This document shows positions 30,216 through 38,254 of a DNA stretch of 39,484 bases, in pieces. Within the stretch, counting starts at the first letter, position 1. Every line of letters starts with the position of its first letter. Both the position numbers and the translations under genes were made by a program. Origin of the DNA: Bacteriovoracaceae bacterium (GTDB lineage: Bacteria > Bdellovibrionota > UBA2394); contig JAQBPA010000072.1 of the NCBI GenBank assembly GCA_028287765.1, positions 1-39,484 of the forward strand, in the 5' to 3' direction. The notes beneath the pieces are model-generated. The model was not told where the DNA came from. It saw only the letters and a program-made list of their open reading frames with translations, and did no database searches.

Positions 30216-31058
30216 ATGAAATCAAAAACTCATACTAACGATAGTCAGAACTCAAAGCCTTTGGTGAACGACGATGCTACAGCACGAAGGCTTCGAACAA
30301 CTATTCTCAAAATGATTCATGCTGGAAAAAGCGGACATCCTGGCGGAAGTTTTTCGTGTCTCGATATCATCATGACTCTTTTCGCGGATGTGCTGAATTT
30401 TAATCCCGAGAATCCGGAGTGGGAGAAGCGCGATCGATTTATTCTTTCGAAAGGTCACGGCGTTCCCGCGCTCTATGCAGTACTTTCTGAGTGCGGCTAT
30501 TTTCCTTCTGACTGGTTGATGACGTTGAGGCATTTCGGATCTCCTCTTCAAGGTCATCCCGATCGTGCGCGAATGTTTGTGATGGAAGCAGCGACGGGAT
30601 CACTTGGTCAAGGGCTCTCGATTGCTCAGGGAATGGCGATGGCCGGAAAAATGGATAAATCTGATCACCGAGTTTTTTGTTTAATCGGCGATGGCGAAAC
30701 ACAAGAAGGCCAAGTTTGGGAAGCGGCCATGAGTGCTCCAAAATTTCAGCTCGATAATCTCACCGTGATTACCGATTACAATCACGGACAAATTGACGGA
30801 AGAACAGAAGAGGTTATGAATTTAAATCCTCTCATCGATAAGTGGCGCGCTTTCAATTGGAATGTGCTCGAAGTGGACGGACACGACCGTGAAGCTCTTA
30901 AAAAAATTCTTCCCCAAAAAACGAAAGAAAAGCCAACGATGGTGATCGCCCATACCGTAAAAGGAAAAGGCGTTAGCTTTATGGAAGGCGTGATCGATTG
31001 GCACGGGGTCGCTCCGAATGATGAACAACTTGCAAAGGCCATAAAGGAGCTCGCATGA
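30216..31058 (+). CDS. Transketolase, N-terminal (TPP-binding) subunit
   Basis: The 280-residue protein corresponds to the first half of transketolase. Visible are SGHPGGSFSCLDIIMTLF, LSKGHGVPALYAVL, PDRARMFVMEAATGSLGQGL, and the thiamine-diphosphate/Mg motif GDGETQEGQVWEAAM...DYNHGQIDG. Family knowledge: together with the C-terminal subunit it transfers two-carbon ketol units in the non-oxidative pentose phosphate pathway. The gene overlaps the second-half gene by 4 bp (ATGA), giving equimolar coupled translation. Split transketolases are common in archaea and several bacterial groups. No TPP riboswitch precedes it; the one in this window is elsewhere. Confidence 0.95.
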   Translation: MKSKTHTNDSQNSKPLVNDDATARRLRTTILKMIHAGKSGHPGGSFSCLDIIMTLFADVLNFNPENPEWEKRDRFILSKGHGVPALYAVLSECGYFPSDWLMTLRHFGSPLQGHPDRARMFVMEAATGSLGQGLSIAQGMAMAGKMDKSDHRVFCLIGDGETQEGQVWEAAMSAPKFQLDNLTVITDYNHGQIDGRTEEVMNLNPLIDKWRAFNWNVLEVDGHDREALKKILPQKTKEKPTMVIAHTVKGKGVSFMEGVIDWHGVAPNDEQLAKAIKELA

Positions 31059-31975
31059 AAGCAACCCGAGATAGTTTTGGAGAAGAGCTTGCCGTATTAG
31101 GAGAAAAAAATCCTGAGATCGTTGTGCTCGATGCTGATCTGAGTAAATCAACAAAGAGTAACGGCTTTGCAAAAAAATTTCCGAATCGTTTTTTTGAAAT
31201 GGGAATTGCTGAGGCCAATATGATTGGAACAGCCGCTGGTCTCGCACTCTCTGGAAAAACTTCGTTTGCTTGTAGCTTCGGATGTTTTTTAACCGGCCGC
31301 TATGATCAGATTCGAATGTCGGTTTCTTATAATCGAGCCAATGTAAAACTGATTGTCACCCACTCCGGCGTTGCAATCGGAGAAGACGGCCATTCACAGA
31401 TGGGACTAGAAGACGTGGCACTTCTCAGATCACTCCCTGAATTCGAAATTTTTCAGCCGGCCGACGATCAAGAAACTCGCGCCATAATTCGCTACGTCGT
31501 CAAAAATAACGGGCCTTGCTATATCCGACTCACTCGTCAAAAAGTTCCAGATATTTATAAAACGCCTTTCGAATTCGTTCCAGGCAAATGGTCTGAGCTT
31601 CACAAAGGAAAAGGCATTGCTCTCATTGCGACGGGAGGTCTCGTCGGAGCCTGCGTCGAAGCAAATGAGAAAACTGGAAAAAAGCTCACGGTCGTGAACG
31701 CTGCGAGCTTAAAGCCAATCGATGAAAAATTAATTGAACAGCTTGCGAACAGCCACGAATGGATCGTGACCGCCGAAGATCATTATACAACCGGCGGACT
31801 GGGCTCTGCAGTCGCAGAAGTTTTGGCTTCGATCGGATCGAAGGCAAAACTTTACCGCATCGGCGTAGAAACCTTTGGAGAATCTGGATCTCCGGAAGAT
31901 GTCATCCATCATTTTCAACTCGATTCTGAAGGTGTGCTCGCAAGACTTCAGAAAAACGTTGGACTAAAAATTTAG
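31055..31975 (+). CDS. Transketolase, C-terminal subunit
   Basis: The 306 residues form the pyrimidine-binding and C-terminal domains of transketolase. The pyrimidine-domain motifs are VVLDADLSKSTKS, FFEMGIAEANMIGTAAGLA (with the Glu that activates thiamine diphosphate) and THSGVAIGEDGHSQMGLED. The transketolase C-terminal domain carries LIATGGLVGACVEA and WIVTAEDHYTTGGLGSAVAE. It must pair with the upstream N-terminal subunit to form the active site at the interface. The start overlaps that gene's stop. 1-deoxyxylulose-5-phosphate synthase is a related family, but the split arrangement and motifs point to transketolase. Confidence 0.94.
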   Translation: MKATRDSFGEELAVLGEKNPEIVVLDADLSKSTKSNGFAKKFPNRFFEMGIAEANMIGTAAGLALSGKTSFACSFGCFLTGRYDQIRMSVSYNRANVKLIVTHSGVAIGEDGHSQMGLEDVALLRSLPEFEIFQPADDQETRAIIRYVVKNNGPCYIRLTRQKVPDIYKTPFEFVPGKWSELHKGKGIALIATGGLVGACVEANEKTGKKLTVVNAASLKPIDEKLIEQLANSHEWIVTAEDHYTTGGLGSAVAEVLASIGSKAKLYRIGVETFGESGSPEDVIHHFQLDSEGVLARLQKNVGLKI

Positions 31976-32008
31976 ATCTCAAATTTTACTTAAAGTGGGC
32001 GGCATGCG

Positions 32009-32488
32009 ATGGGTCAAATAATTCAAATTAAAGCCGACCTGCCGAAGCCTCTTTTCTATCGAGAGCTCGAAAAGCAATTGAGAGTAGTTCTTGGTGACGA
32101 ATCCAATCGCATTTCGAGGATGGCTACGGTCGCTTCTGTTCTCGGTGAGACAAAAAAATTTTTGTGGGCTGGTTTTTATTTAGTTGAAGGAGATGAGCTT
32201 GTGCTGGGGCCGTTTTCTGGACCCCTTGCATGCTTTCGCATCAAGAAAGGGCGTGGTGTTTGCGGAACAGCGTGGGCAACCGAAAAAGCGATTTTAGTTC
32301 CAAATGTTCACGACTTCCCAGGACATATTGCATGCTCATCGCTTTCGAATTCTGAAATTGTGATTCCGATTCGTGATCGAAACAAAAAAAAGATTATCGG
32401 CGTTCTCGATATCGATCATGTCGATGTGAATGGGCTCGATGAAGACGATCTTCAAGGCTTCAAAAATATCGCAGATTTGATCGGGTAA
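32009..32488 (+). CDS. msrC: Free methionine-(R)-sulfoxide reductase (GAF-fold fRMsr)
   Basis: The 159-residue single GAF domain reduces free Met-R-sulfoxide using thioredoxin. The three conserved cysteines are seen in SGPLACFRIKKGRG, VCGTAWATEK and FPGHIACSSLSNSEIV. Other family hallmarks are FLWAGFYLVEGDELVLGPF and VLDIDHVDVNGLDEDD. Sequence agreement is strong enough to separate it from signalling GAF domains. It follows the transketolase pair by 33 bp on the same strand and may be read with them. It is convergent with a squalene/phytoene synthase gene 15 bp away. Confidence 0.93.
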   Translation: MGQIIQIKADLPKPLFYRELEKQLRVVLGDESNRISRMATVASVLGETKKFLWAGFYLVEGDELVLGPFSGPLACFRIKKGRGVCGTAWATEKAILVPNVHDFPGHIACSSLSNSEIVIPIRDRNKKKIIGVLDIDHVDVNGLDEDDLQGFKNIADLIG

Positions 32489-32503
32489 TATCTGATCTAA
32501 GAA

Positions 32504-33361
32504 TTAACTTAATTTTAAAGTTAAAATAGTTTTCAATACTCTCTTTAATTTCTCATACGACGTAAGTCGTTTTGGATTTCCAAATCTCCAATATTTGATA
32601 GCGCCTTCGATATATATGGCCGCCATTAATTCTGCAGGTAAGCATTTGAAGGAATACGGTTCTGCTTCATTTCTAAATTCCATGGCTCGCTTAAAAAGCT
32701 CTTCTCGAATTTCATCTTTGCACATCTCCATTTTGCGGCCGGATAAAAATTCTTCGGGTACATAGGTGCGCTGATTTGCGGCGTCTTCATCAAGATCCCG
32801 CATTATATTTAAATATTGCAGGCACTTTCCCATGGGGAGTGAATACGGTGCAGCCTTGGGACCGTCAGCGCCGAGAATCGAGAGCACGGCTTCTCCGACG
32901 CAGCATGCAACCCCGTAAACGTAGCGATTGAGTTCATTCCATGTTTGAATATTTAATGTCTCCGTTAAATCCATTCGAACGCCGTCAATAATCCCGAGGA
33001 GTGAGGAATTCGAAATATGTAAGTCTCTCTTTTCGTCTAGAAATCGGTCCCAATACGGGTGGCCATTTTTTTGGCCGTCCTTCACCCAAGAAGCGAGTCG
33101 ATCGAGAAGTTCACTTCGCCTCGCGATGCTTAAGCCCTCCTGGTCAGAAATATCGTCGGCGAGTCGGCAGAATGCATAAAAATCAGTGAGCGCTTGCCGA
33201 CGCATTCTAGAGATGACAAAAAGAAAGGTAATTTGAAAATGACTTTTACCTTGGGCGTAAATAGTCGGATCAAAAGTTGTTGAGAAAGGATTCCATGAAT
33301 CAGAAAGAATTGGTGAACTCTGTTTCTCGCTCTTTTGCTTTGAGTTTACTGACGCTTCCAA
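32504..33361 (-). CDS. Squalene/phytoene synthase family protein (HpnC/HpnD-like)
   Basis: The prenyl-diphosphate head-to-head condensing enzyme has two Asp-rich motifs: FYAFCRLADDISD and YLNIMRDLDEDAANQRTYVPEEF; the N-terminal substrate helix is KSHFQITFLFVISRMRR. Family knowledge: such enzymes join two farnesyl diphosphates into presqualene diphosphate or squalene (hopanoids), or make phytoene. The start is uncertain: conserved sequence begins near 33270, but no ATG, GTG or TTG exists there. The nearest candidates are TTG at 33361 (chosen) and ATG at 33442, both inside the divergent neighbour. The track start at 33556 adds unlikely polar sequence. The partner gene lies head to head. Confidence 0.85.
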   Translation of the reverse strand: MEASVNSKQKSEKQSSPILSDSWNPFSTTFDPTIYAQGKSHFQITFLFVISRMRRQALTDFYAFCRLADDISDQEGLSIARRSELLDRLASWVKDGQKNGHPYWDRFLDEKRDLHISNSSLLGIIDGVRMDLTETLNIQTWNELNRYVYGVACCVGEAVLSILGADGPKAAPYSLPMGKCLQYLNIMRDLDEDAANQRTYVPEEFLSGRKMEMCKDEIREELFKRAMEFRNEAEPYSFKCLPAELMAAIYIEGAIKYWRFGNPKRLTSYEKLKRVLKTILTLKLS

Positions 33362-34239
33362 AATCGGAGCGAGCGGCGGTTGCGCAGACTTATTTAGTGG
33401 CGCGTTATGCGGATACTCTCGTGGACTCTGGCTCTTGGTCATCAGAGGAACGTGTATCTCACCTGGCGAGTTGGGAAAATGCAATTCTTCTGAAAAATGA
33501 AAATCTCTGGAAATTAAAGGGTTCTTTGGGAAAATTTCCCGAAAAGGACGCGGCATTTTTAGTTGAAGGGACGAATATTTTAAAATTCTTTAATAAACTT
33601 CCAGGAACACAAAATCAGTTCGGTTGTGAGGTCGTTAAAACTCTTATTCACGGAATGAAATGGGATTTAAGTACCTTTGCTGCTGCATCCAAATCCAACC
33701 CGACGTATGGAGTAAAAGAGCCCCAGGCGTTTGATAATTACTGTTATCTCATCGCCGGTTGTGTCGGAAGATATTGGGTAGAAATTTTTCGTCTTCCTCA
33801 AAATCTGGAGCTCCTGGCGGTGTCTTACGGAAAAGGTCTGCAGCGGATTAACATTTTAAGAGATGTAAAAGAAGATTGGATGAGAGGCCGAGTTTATTTG
33901 CCAAAAACTTTACTCGATTCGTTTGATCTTTCTGAGGGCGAGCCGTGGAAGAAGAATCGTTGGAACGAATTTTGCAAACAGTACATTCAGGAAACCAAAG
34001 CACTTTTGATTTATGGTGCTCACTTTTGCGATTCGATTCCCAAAGTTTCAATGCGTCTTAGGTTTGCTTCTATGATGCCGCTCATGATCGGTTTTGAAAC
34101 TTTGCGAAAGCTTGAGAAGGCGAGATCTTGGGAAGAGCCGACCAAGATCTCTCGACGGGAAGTAAAAAGATTAGCTATGGTTGCAGTGCTCAAAGTAATC
34201 TTTGGAAGGGGCATTACCTCGTGGACAAGGAGATTTTAA
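33295..34239 (+). CDS. Squalene/phytoene synthase family protein (second copy)
   Basis: The 314 residues start at ATG 33295 behind an excellent GAGAAAGGA ribosome site; the track uses a TTG 18 bp earlier. It opens VNSVSRSFALSLLTLPKSER with YLVARYADTLVD as the first Asp-rich motif, CYLIAGCVGRYWVEIF, and QRINILRDVKEDWMRGRVYLP as the second. The arrangement is closer to squalene synthase (farnesyl-diphosphate farnesyltransferase) than its neighbour is. Two divergent members of one family suggest consecutive or alternative steps, as HpnC and HpnD do in hopanoid synthesis, but no HpnE or cyclase is present here. It is followed after 1 bp by the cobalamin adenosyltransferase gene. Confidence 0.88.
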   Translation: MNQKELVNSVSRSFALSLLTLPKSERAAVAQTYLVARYADTLVDSGSWSSEERVSHLASWENAILLKNENLWKLKGSLGKFPEKDAAFLVEGTNILKFFNKLPGTQNQFGCEVVKTLIHGMKWDLSTFAAASKSNPTYGVKEPQAFDNYCYLIAGCVGRYWVEIFRLPQNLELLAVSYGKGLQRINILRDVKEDWMRGRVYLPKTLLDSFDLSEGEPWKKNRWNEFCKQYIQETKALLIYGAHFCDSIPKVSMRLRFASMMPLMIGFETLRKLEKARSWEEPTKISRREVKRLAMVAVLKVIFGRGITSWTRRF

Positions 34240-34240
34240 A

Positions 34241-34783
34241 ATGAAGATCTACACAAAAACAGGAGACGACGGAACGACAGGTCTGTTTTCTGGAAAGCGA
34301 GTTTCGAAGAGTTCTTCTTATATTGAAGCCTACGGAAATGTGGACGAGTTGAATTCATGGATTGGTTATTGTTTGAGCGGTTGTAAAGACAAAGAATTTC
34401 AGAAAGATCTTCTCCTCATTCAACACGATCTTCATACGGTGTGCGCGGATCTTGCGACACCGATAGATTCTAACGGAAAAATTTCTAGAGTGGGGCCCAA
34501 TCGTGCGACTCATTTAGAAAAATTGATCGATAAGTTTGAAATAGAATTGAGTCCACTTACCCGATTTATTTTGGCTGGCGGTACAGCTCTCTCGTCGCAA
34601 TTGCATATTGCGCGAACGGTTTGCAGAAGAGCAGAGCGATCTGTTTATCGTCATTCGGAGCAAGAAAAAGTAAATCATGAAGTGATTGTTTATTTGAATC
34701 GTCTTTCAGATTTACTTTTTGTCATGGCGAGAGTCGCGAACCATCGTGCCGGTGTTCAGGATGTTTTTTGGGATCAGGCCTAG
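34241..34783 (+). CDS. PduO-type ATP:cob(I)alamin adenosyltransferase
   Basis: The protein is 180 residues from the ATG at 34241, preceded by AAGGAG; the track start at 34202 lies inside the previous gene. Family motifs are IYTKTGDDGTTGLFSGKRV (ATP binding), EAYGNVDELNSWIGY and the helix-bundle signature ARTVCRRAERSVY...LNRLSDLLFVMAR. The enzyme transfers the 5'-deoxyadenosyl group of ATP to cob(I)alamin, making coenzyme B12. No B12 riboswitch precedes it and no B12-dependent enzyme is in view, although acyl-CoA pathways elsewhere in the window (leucine breakdown) suggest methylmalonyl-CoA mutase as a possible client. Confidence 0.94.
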   Translation: MKIYTKTGDDGTTGLFSGKRVSKSSSYIEAYGNVDELNSWIGYCLSGCKDKEFQKDLLLIQHDLHTVCADLATPIDSNGKISRVGPNRATHLEKLIDKFEIELSPLTRFILAGGTALSSQLHIARTVCRRAERSVYRHSEQEKVNHEVIVYLNRLSDLLFVMARVANHRAGVQDVFWDQA

Positions 34784-34790
34784 AAATCTT

Positions 34791-35555
34791 TTATTTCAAT
34801 TCTCGAAGGATATGACTGCAGCGATATTTCTCAAGTTGTGCTTCAGCCAGGGCAGGCGAGAAATTTTTTAATCGTTCTTCACTTCCTAAGTATTTAAAAC
34901 ACTGATTTTTAATTCCAACGGAATCGAGCGCATCTCGGACACTGAGGGTATGTTTCCAAAGGTCATCGACAAAAATGATCTGACCGGGCTTAAATTTTTG
35001 ATCGGATAAAAATTTTACAAGGACTTCGCCCTTACTCTCATTTCCTGCAAAGAGAATCCCACCTCTCAGGCCGACAGCCTCATTTAAATGATGATTCCAG
35101 GCATTTTGCGTTCTCAAAAAAGGCTTCCATTTTAATTTAGCTTTTCGAAGTTGCTGTTCGGTTCTCTCCGATATCCAGAGAGCACGCGCTGTAAGGCCTA
35201 AAATTCTGTACGCTTTTTTTTCGACCTTTTTTAAAAGGCGAGGAGCTTCGGGTTCAATCGGATTGACGTCGATATCAAATTGGAGCCGACTCCAAACATG
35301 ATTGAGAAGATTGAGTGCACTTTTTTTATCATAGCCTTCAGCGATAAGTTTCTTTGAAAGATATTTATACCAAGGTGAATGACCAAAATCTTCAACCGGC
35401 TCGATCAGCGTTTCATCTAAATCGGAAACGATGAGCGTTTGAGAGTCGATCGAATGAAACGCATCTTCCAATCGATAGATCTCCGTCACGTCGACCGCGT
35501 ATAAGGAATTTGAAAAAAAGAAAACGGAGATAAATATTTTTTCGAGATGAGACAT
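34791..35555 (-). CDS. Secreted DUF2608 HAD-type phosphatase under TPP riboswitch control
   Basis: The 254 residues have a short hydrophobic signal peptide (KIFISVFFFSNSLYA). HAD motifs are all present: LIVSDLDETLIEPVEDFGHS (nucleophile Asp45 and Asp47), motif II LGLTARA, a Lys in NESKGEVLVKF and motif IV IIFVDDLWKH. The EPVEDFG/WYKYL segment is DUF2608-like. Family knowledge: members are exported acid-phosphatase-like HADs of unknown substrate. A TPP riboswitch occupies its leader and can pair with the ribosome-binding site AAAGGAAAG. I infer a periplasmic phosphatase that strips phosphate from thiamine mono- or diphosphate to allow uptake of thiamine when TPP is low. That function is inference from the regulation. 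Confidence 0.88.
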   Translation of the reverse strand: MSHLEKIFISVFFFSNSLYAVDVTEIYRLEDAFHSIDSQTLIVSDLDETLIEPVEDFGHSPWYKYLSKKLIAEGYDKKSALNLLNHVWSRLQFDIDVNPIEPEAPRLLKKVEKKAYRILGLTARALWISERTEQQLRKAKLKWKPFLRTQNAWNHHLNEAVGLRGGILFAGNESKGEVLVKFLSDQKFKPGQIIFVDDLWKHTLSVRDALDSVGIKNQCFKYLGSEERLKNFSPALAEAQLEKYRCSHILRELK

Positions 35556-35557
35556 TT

Positions 35558-35647
35558 CTTTCCTTTCGCCAGTATGATCTGGATCAAGTGATAGGGTCGC
35601 TCGACATTCGAGCCTCTCAGCCGCCGCTCGCGGCTCCCCTAAGAAAG
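35558..35647 (-). promoter_or_regulatory. TPP riboswitch (THI element), probably translational
   Basis: Read on the minus strand the leader carries GGGGAGCC, GGCTGAGAGG, GACCCTATC and then TTGATCCAGATCATACTGGCG, which match in order the TPP aptamer core GGGG-GC, CTGAGA, ACCC and TGATC...GCG. The P4/P5 helix CCAG/CTGG is compensated relative to the common CTGG/CCAG. An added hairpin GCTCGA-ATG-TCGAGC lies in the P3 region. The outer helix pairs 5' CTTTC (35647-35643) with GAAAG (35662-35658), which is part of the ribosome-binding site just before the ATG at 35555, so ligand binding should block translation. Confidence 0.92.
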
Positions 35648-35652
35648 TAATT

Positions 35653-36102
35653 TTAGTTTTTAATTTTTTGCCAACTTAGGCGGACAATTCCCGCTTTTCC
35701 TTTTCCGGTAAGTGTAATTTTATTTCCATTTCGGCTCACTTCTCGTTCTAAATCTTTTCCAATCCAGTCAAGTTTTGAAGAATTTAAAACATGGTGAATA
35801 ACTTTATTTTCTTTGGTGGAGTACTGGCCAGAATAAAAAACCATTTCATCTGGATCATCGCTTCTCTCAGAGGAACTGCCCGCTTTCATACAATTGATTC
35901 CAACAGCCATTGTACTCTCGCGAGTGTAAGTGATCATTCCGTCGGGAGAAGAGCAACGTGGTTTCCAATTTCCTTTGTCGTCCTGTTTTTCGTACGTGAG
36001 AAGCTCCCAACTTCCGATCATGTCCTTTTGAGAAAGTGCGTAACTTTTGGCACTAATAAAAAATATAAAAAGCGCGGGAATAAAAACGATTAATTTTTTC
36101 AT
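35653..36102 (-). CDS. Secreted lipocalin-like protein
   Basis: The protein is 149 residues from the ATG at 36102, giving a signal peptide KKLIVFIPALFIFFISAKSYA; the track start at 36144 would put 14 polar residues before it. The mature part follows the lipocalin-like (Lipocalin_5) pattern: MIGSWELLTYEKQDDKGNW, DGMITYTRESTMAVGINC, EMVFYSGQYSTKENKVIHHVLN and a final strand IVRLSWQKI. Such domains form small beta barrels that may bind hydrophobic ligands. It is predicted periplasmic. There is no strong ribosome site. It stands alone, 50 bp from the exonuclease gene upstream and 5 bp from the riboswitch downstream. Confidence 0.75.
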   Translation of the reverse strand: MKKLIVFIPALFIFFISAKSYALSQKDMIGSWELLTYEKQDDKGNWKPRCSSPDGMITYTRESTMAVGINCMKAGSSSERSDDPDEMVFYSGQYSTKENKVIHHVLNSSKLDWIGKDLEREVSRNGNKITLTGKGKAGIVRLSWQKIKN

Positions 36103-36152
36103 ATCTACGACGCTGCCAAGGGTTTTAATTGGCGGCAAGGTCATTTATTCTG

Positions 36153-36788
36153 CTAATTAAAAAGACTCCGAGTCTTAGGTTTTTCAGTTTTTACCAAAGT
36201 CTCGGCTCGAATAAAGGCGCTTTCAATTTGAGGAAGGCCGCTAATTTGTTGCTTCTCTAACATCTTAATAAACTCAATCAGGGCGAGAGCTGTATAGCGG
36301 CTATCGTCGATCGATCGGTGCCGATCGCCTGTTTTGGCAATCCCAAGGCGCGACATGATTTTATCTAAGTTATGAGACGTCTCATATTGAAAGATCATTT
36401 TGGAGAGGCCGATGGTATCGACAACAACGGTTTGTTTAAGCGGCATTTGAAGCTGCTTAAGCTTGTTCACGATAAAGCCGAGATCGAAGCGGGCATTTTG
36501 CGCGACCCAGATCCTATTTCCGGCGAACTGTAGAAACTGAGGGATGACGGTATGAATTGTAGGCGCATCGGCGACATCTTTATCTTTAATGCCGTGAATA
36601 GCCGTAGCTGAAGGTGGAATGGGCTTTCCGGGGTTTACAAGGCTATGGAAGGTCTTCTCGACGCACTGCATACCTTCGACATGAATGGCACCGATTTCGA
36701 TGATTTCATCACCTTGGTCTGGGTAGAGACCGGTTGTTTCTAAGTCAAAAACTACGTAACTCAAATCCTTAAGAGCCATTATATTCAT
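36153..36788 (-). CDS. DnaQ-family 3'-5' exonuclease
   Basis: The 211-residue DEDDh exonuclease has ExoI VVFDLETTGLYPDQGDEIIEIG, ExoII in WVAQNARFDLGFIV and ExoIII DRHRSIDDSRYTALAL (His and Asp). It resembles the Pol III epsilon-like proofreading subunit and also small processive RNases; lacking the epsilon C-terminal alpha-binding tail pattern, it may be a stand-alone DNA exonuclease. The ATG at 36788 has AAAGG seven bases upstream; a second ATG at 36779 is possible. It is divergent from the CNNM-type gene with promoter elements between. Confidence 0.9.
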   Translation of the reverse strand: MNIMALKDLSYVVFDLETTGLYPDQGDEIIEIGAIHVEGMQCVEKTFHSLVNPGKPIPPSATAIHGIKDKDVADAPTIHTVIPQFLQFAGNRIWVAQNARFDLGFIVNKLKQLQMPLKQTVVVDTIGLSKMIFQYETSHNLDKIMSRLGIAKTGDRHRSIDDSRYTALALIEFIKMLEKQQISGLPQIESAFIRAETLVKTEKPKTRSLFN

Positions 36789-36855
36789 GAATTTGCCTTT
36801 ATCCCCATTTCTCGCGTTAGATTGAATTATTGAGCGAGAGACTTCAAGCGCTTAT

Positions 36856-36885
36856 TTGACCATTCCCTATGCAAAGGGATACGTT
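36856..36885 (+). promoter_or_regulatory. Putative promoter for the CNNM/CorC-type gene
   Basis: TTGACC (36856-36861), an 18-bp spacer and TACGTT (36880-36885) lie 64 bp before the ATG at 36949. The track's start codon at 36856 is the TTG of this -35 box, which supports starting the protein downstream. Confidence 0.45.
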
Positions 36886-36948
36886 TTACCTTGGCGTTTC
36901 AATGAAAACATTTTTTTCCATTCTTCAAGCACTCCTTTAAATTCATTT

Positions 36949-38250
36949 ATGGATCCCGACTTTTATTATCCGATCGCAATAGGGATTTGTTTTCTTGCAA
37001 CCTCTTTTTTTTCTTTGACCGAAACGGCTCTCACGGCCCTTTCTCAAGTTCAGGCAGAAAAATTAGCTAGCGAGTCAGGATTTTTTAATGCGTCGATTAA
37101 AAATTGGATTCACCAACCGAGACGACTTCTCACAAGTATTCTTGTCGGTAGTACGGCATCCAATACCATGGCCGCAGTACTTGCCACGAACTGGATTCAT
37201 CAGCGTTTTCAAAATTTATCGGTGACCTTGACGTCGATTCTTTTGACGGCACTGATTCTTGTCTTTGGAGAAATTGCACCCAAGACGGTCGCTCGTGCTC
37301 ATGCTGAACGTGTTGCACCGATTGCTTGCCGGTTTTTGCTCGCTTTTGATGTGATCATCTATCCTCTCACGTATGTTTTTATTTCGATTGTCTCGCTAAT
37401 GGTGAGGGCACTCGGCATTACGATTCGAGATAAGCGGCTCGTCACTCACGCCGATATTGAATATATGGTCTCGCTTGCAGGGCGACAGGGAACGATCGAA
37501 ACAGATAAATCAAAAATTCTTTCATCGATCTTTCAGTTTTCGAAACGAAGAGTGAAAGACATCATGATTCCGCGCGATAAAATTTCGGCCATTTCCGTAG
37601 ACACAAATTTGTTAGAAGTTTTAGATTTTGTTCGCCAAGAAAACCATTCTCGCTATCCTGTTTTTAATCAAAACCTGGATCGGATCGTAGGTTTTTTTCA
37701 CGCTCGAGATCTCTTTGCCATTTTGAGAAGTTACGCCTTCTCACAAGGTGCACCTACAGCGGTTGAGCATTTTTCACTTAGAACCTGCTTAAGAAGAGCT
37801 TTCTTCGTTTCGGATCATTCGATGATTTCACGAGTCCTTAATGAAATGAAGACGAATCGAATTCATCTCGCGATCGTAAAAGATGAGTGGGGAAATGTTG
37901 TGGGGCTGGTGACTCTGGAAGATATTCTAGAAGAAGTTTTTGGAGAAATTGAAGACGAACATGACGATCACGCCGGTAAACCCGTAGTGGATCTCTATTC
38001 TGCTGGCGTTGAAGTCGAGGGTTCTGAGCTTCTTCTGGATTTGAAATCAAAATATGGTGTGGAGATCGAACCGACGGAATCTTATTCGACGGTGAATGGA
38101 TTTCTGATGCACTATTCGAGTCATCAACAGCTGACAGCAAAGACGGTTGTGATTTGGAAAAATTATGTGTTTTCGATTTCGTCTGTTAAAGACGGCGAGA
38201 TCGAACGCGTGAAAATTACGGAAATTCCTGAAGACGGAAAGGAAGAGTAA
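36949..38250 (+). CDS. CNNM/HlyC-CorC family membrane protein (DUF21-CBS-CorC_HlyC)
   Basis: The protein is 433 residues from the ATG at 36949. Domain order: DUF21 membrane domain with four hydrophobic helices (YYPIAIGICFLATSFFSLTETALTAL, LTSILLTALILVFGEIAPKTVARA), then a CBS pair (MIPRDKISAISVDTNL to VVGLVTLEDILEEVFGEIEDEHDD) and a C-terminal CorC_HlyC (TlyC-like) domain with the typical SAGVEVEGSELLLDL and VNGFLMHY. Family knowledge: such proteins transport or sense magnesium and bind ATP at the CBS pair. Length fits the family. Start choice is based on the membrane domain; there is no clear ribosome site. It is followed after 4 bp by the acyl-CoA dehydrogenase. Confidence 0.88.
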   Translation: MDPDFYYPIAIGICFLATSFFSLTETALTALSQVQAEKLASESGFFNASIKNWIHQPRRLLTSILVGSTASNTMAAVLATNWIHQRFQNLSVTLTSILLTALILVFGEIAPKTVARAHAERVAPIACRFLLAFDVIIYPLTYVFISIVSLMVRALGITIRDKRLVTHADIEYMVSLAGRQGTIETDKSKILSSIFQFSKRRVKDIMIPRDKISAISVDTNLLEVLDFVRQENHSRYPVFNQNLDRIVGFFHARDLFAILRSYAFSQGAPTAVEHFSLRTCLRRAFFVSDHSMISRVLNEMKTNRIHLAIVKDEWGNVVGLVTLEDILEEVFGEIEDEHDDHAGKPVVDLYSAGVEVEGSELLLDLKSKYGVEIEPTESYSTVNGFLMHYSSHQQLTAKTVVIWKNYVFSISSVKDGEIERVKITEIPEDGKEE

Positions 38251-38254
38251 TTGG

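Noticed and set aside
34200-34241. Cobalamin riboswitch before the adenosyltransferase gene
   Set aside because: The gene follows the synthase gene by 1 bp, leaving no room for a leader RNA.
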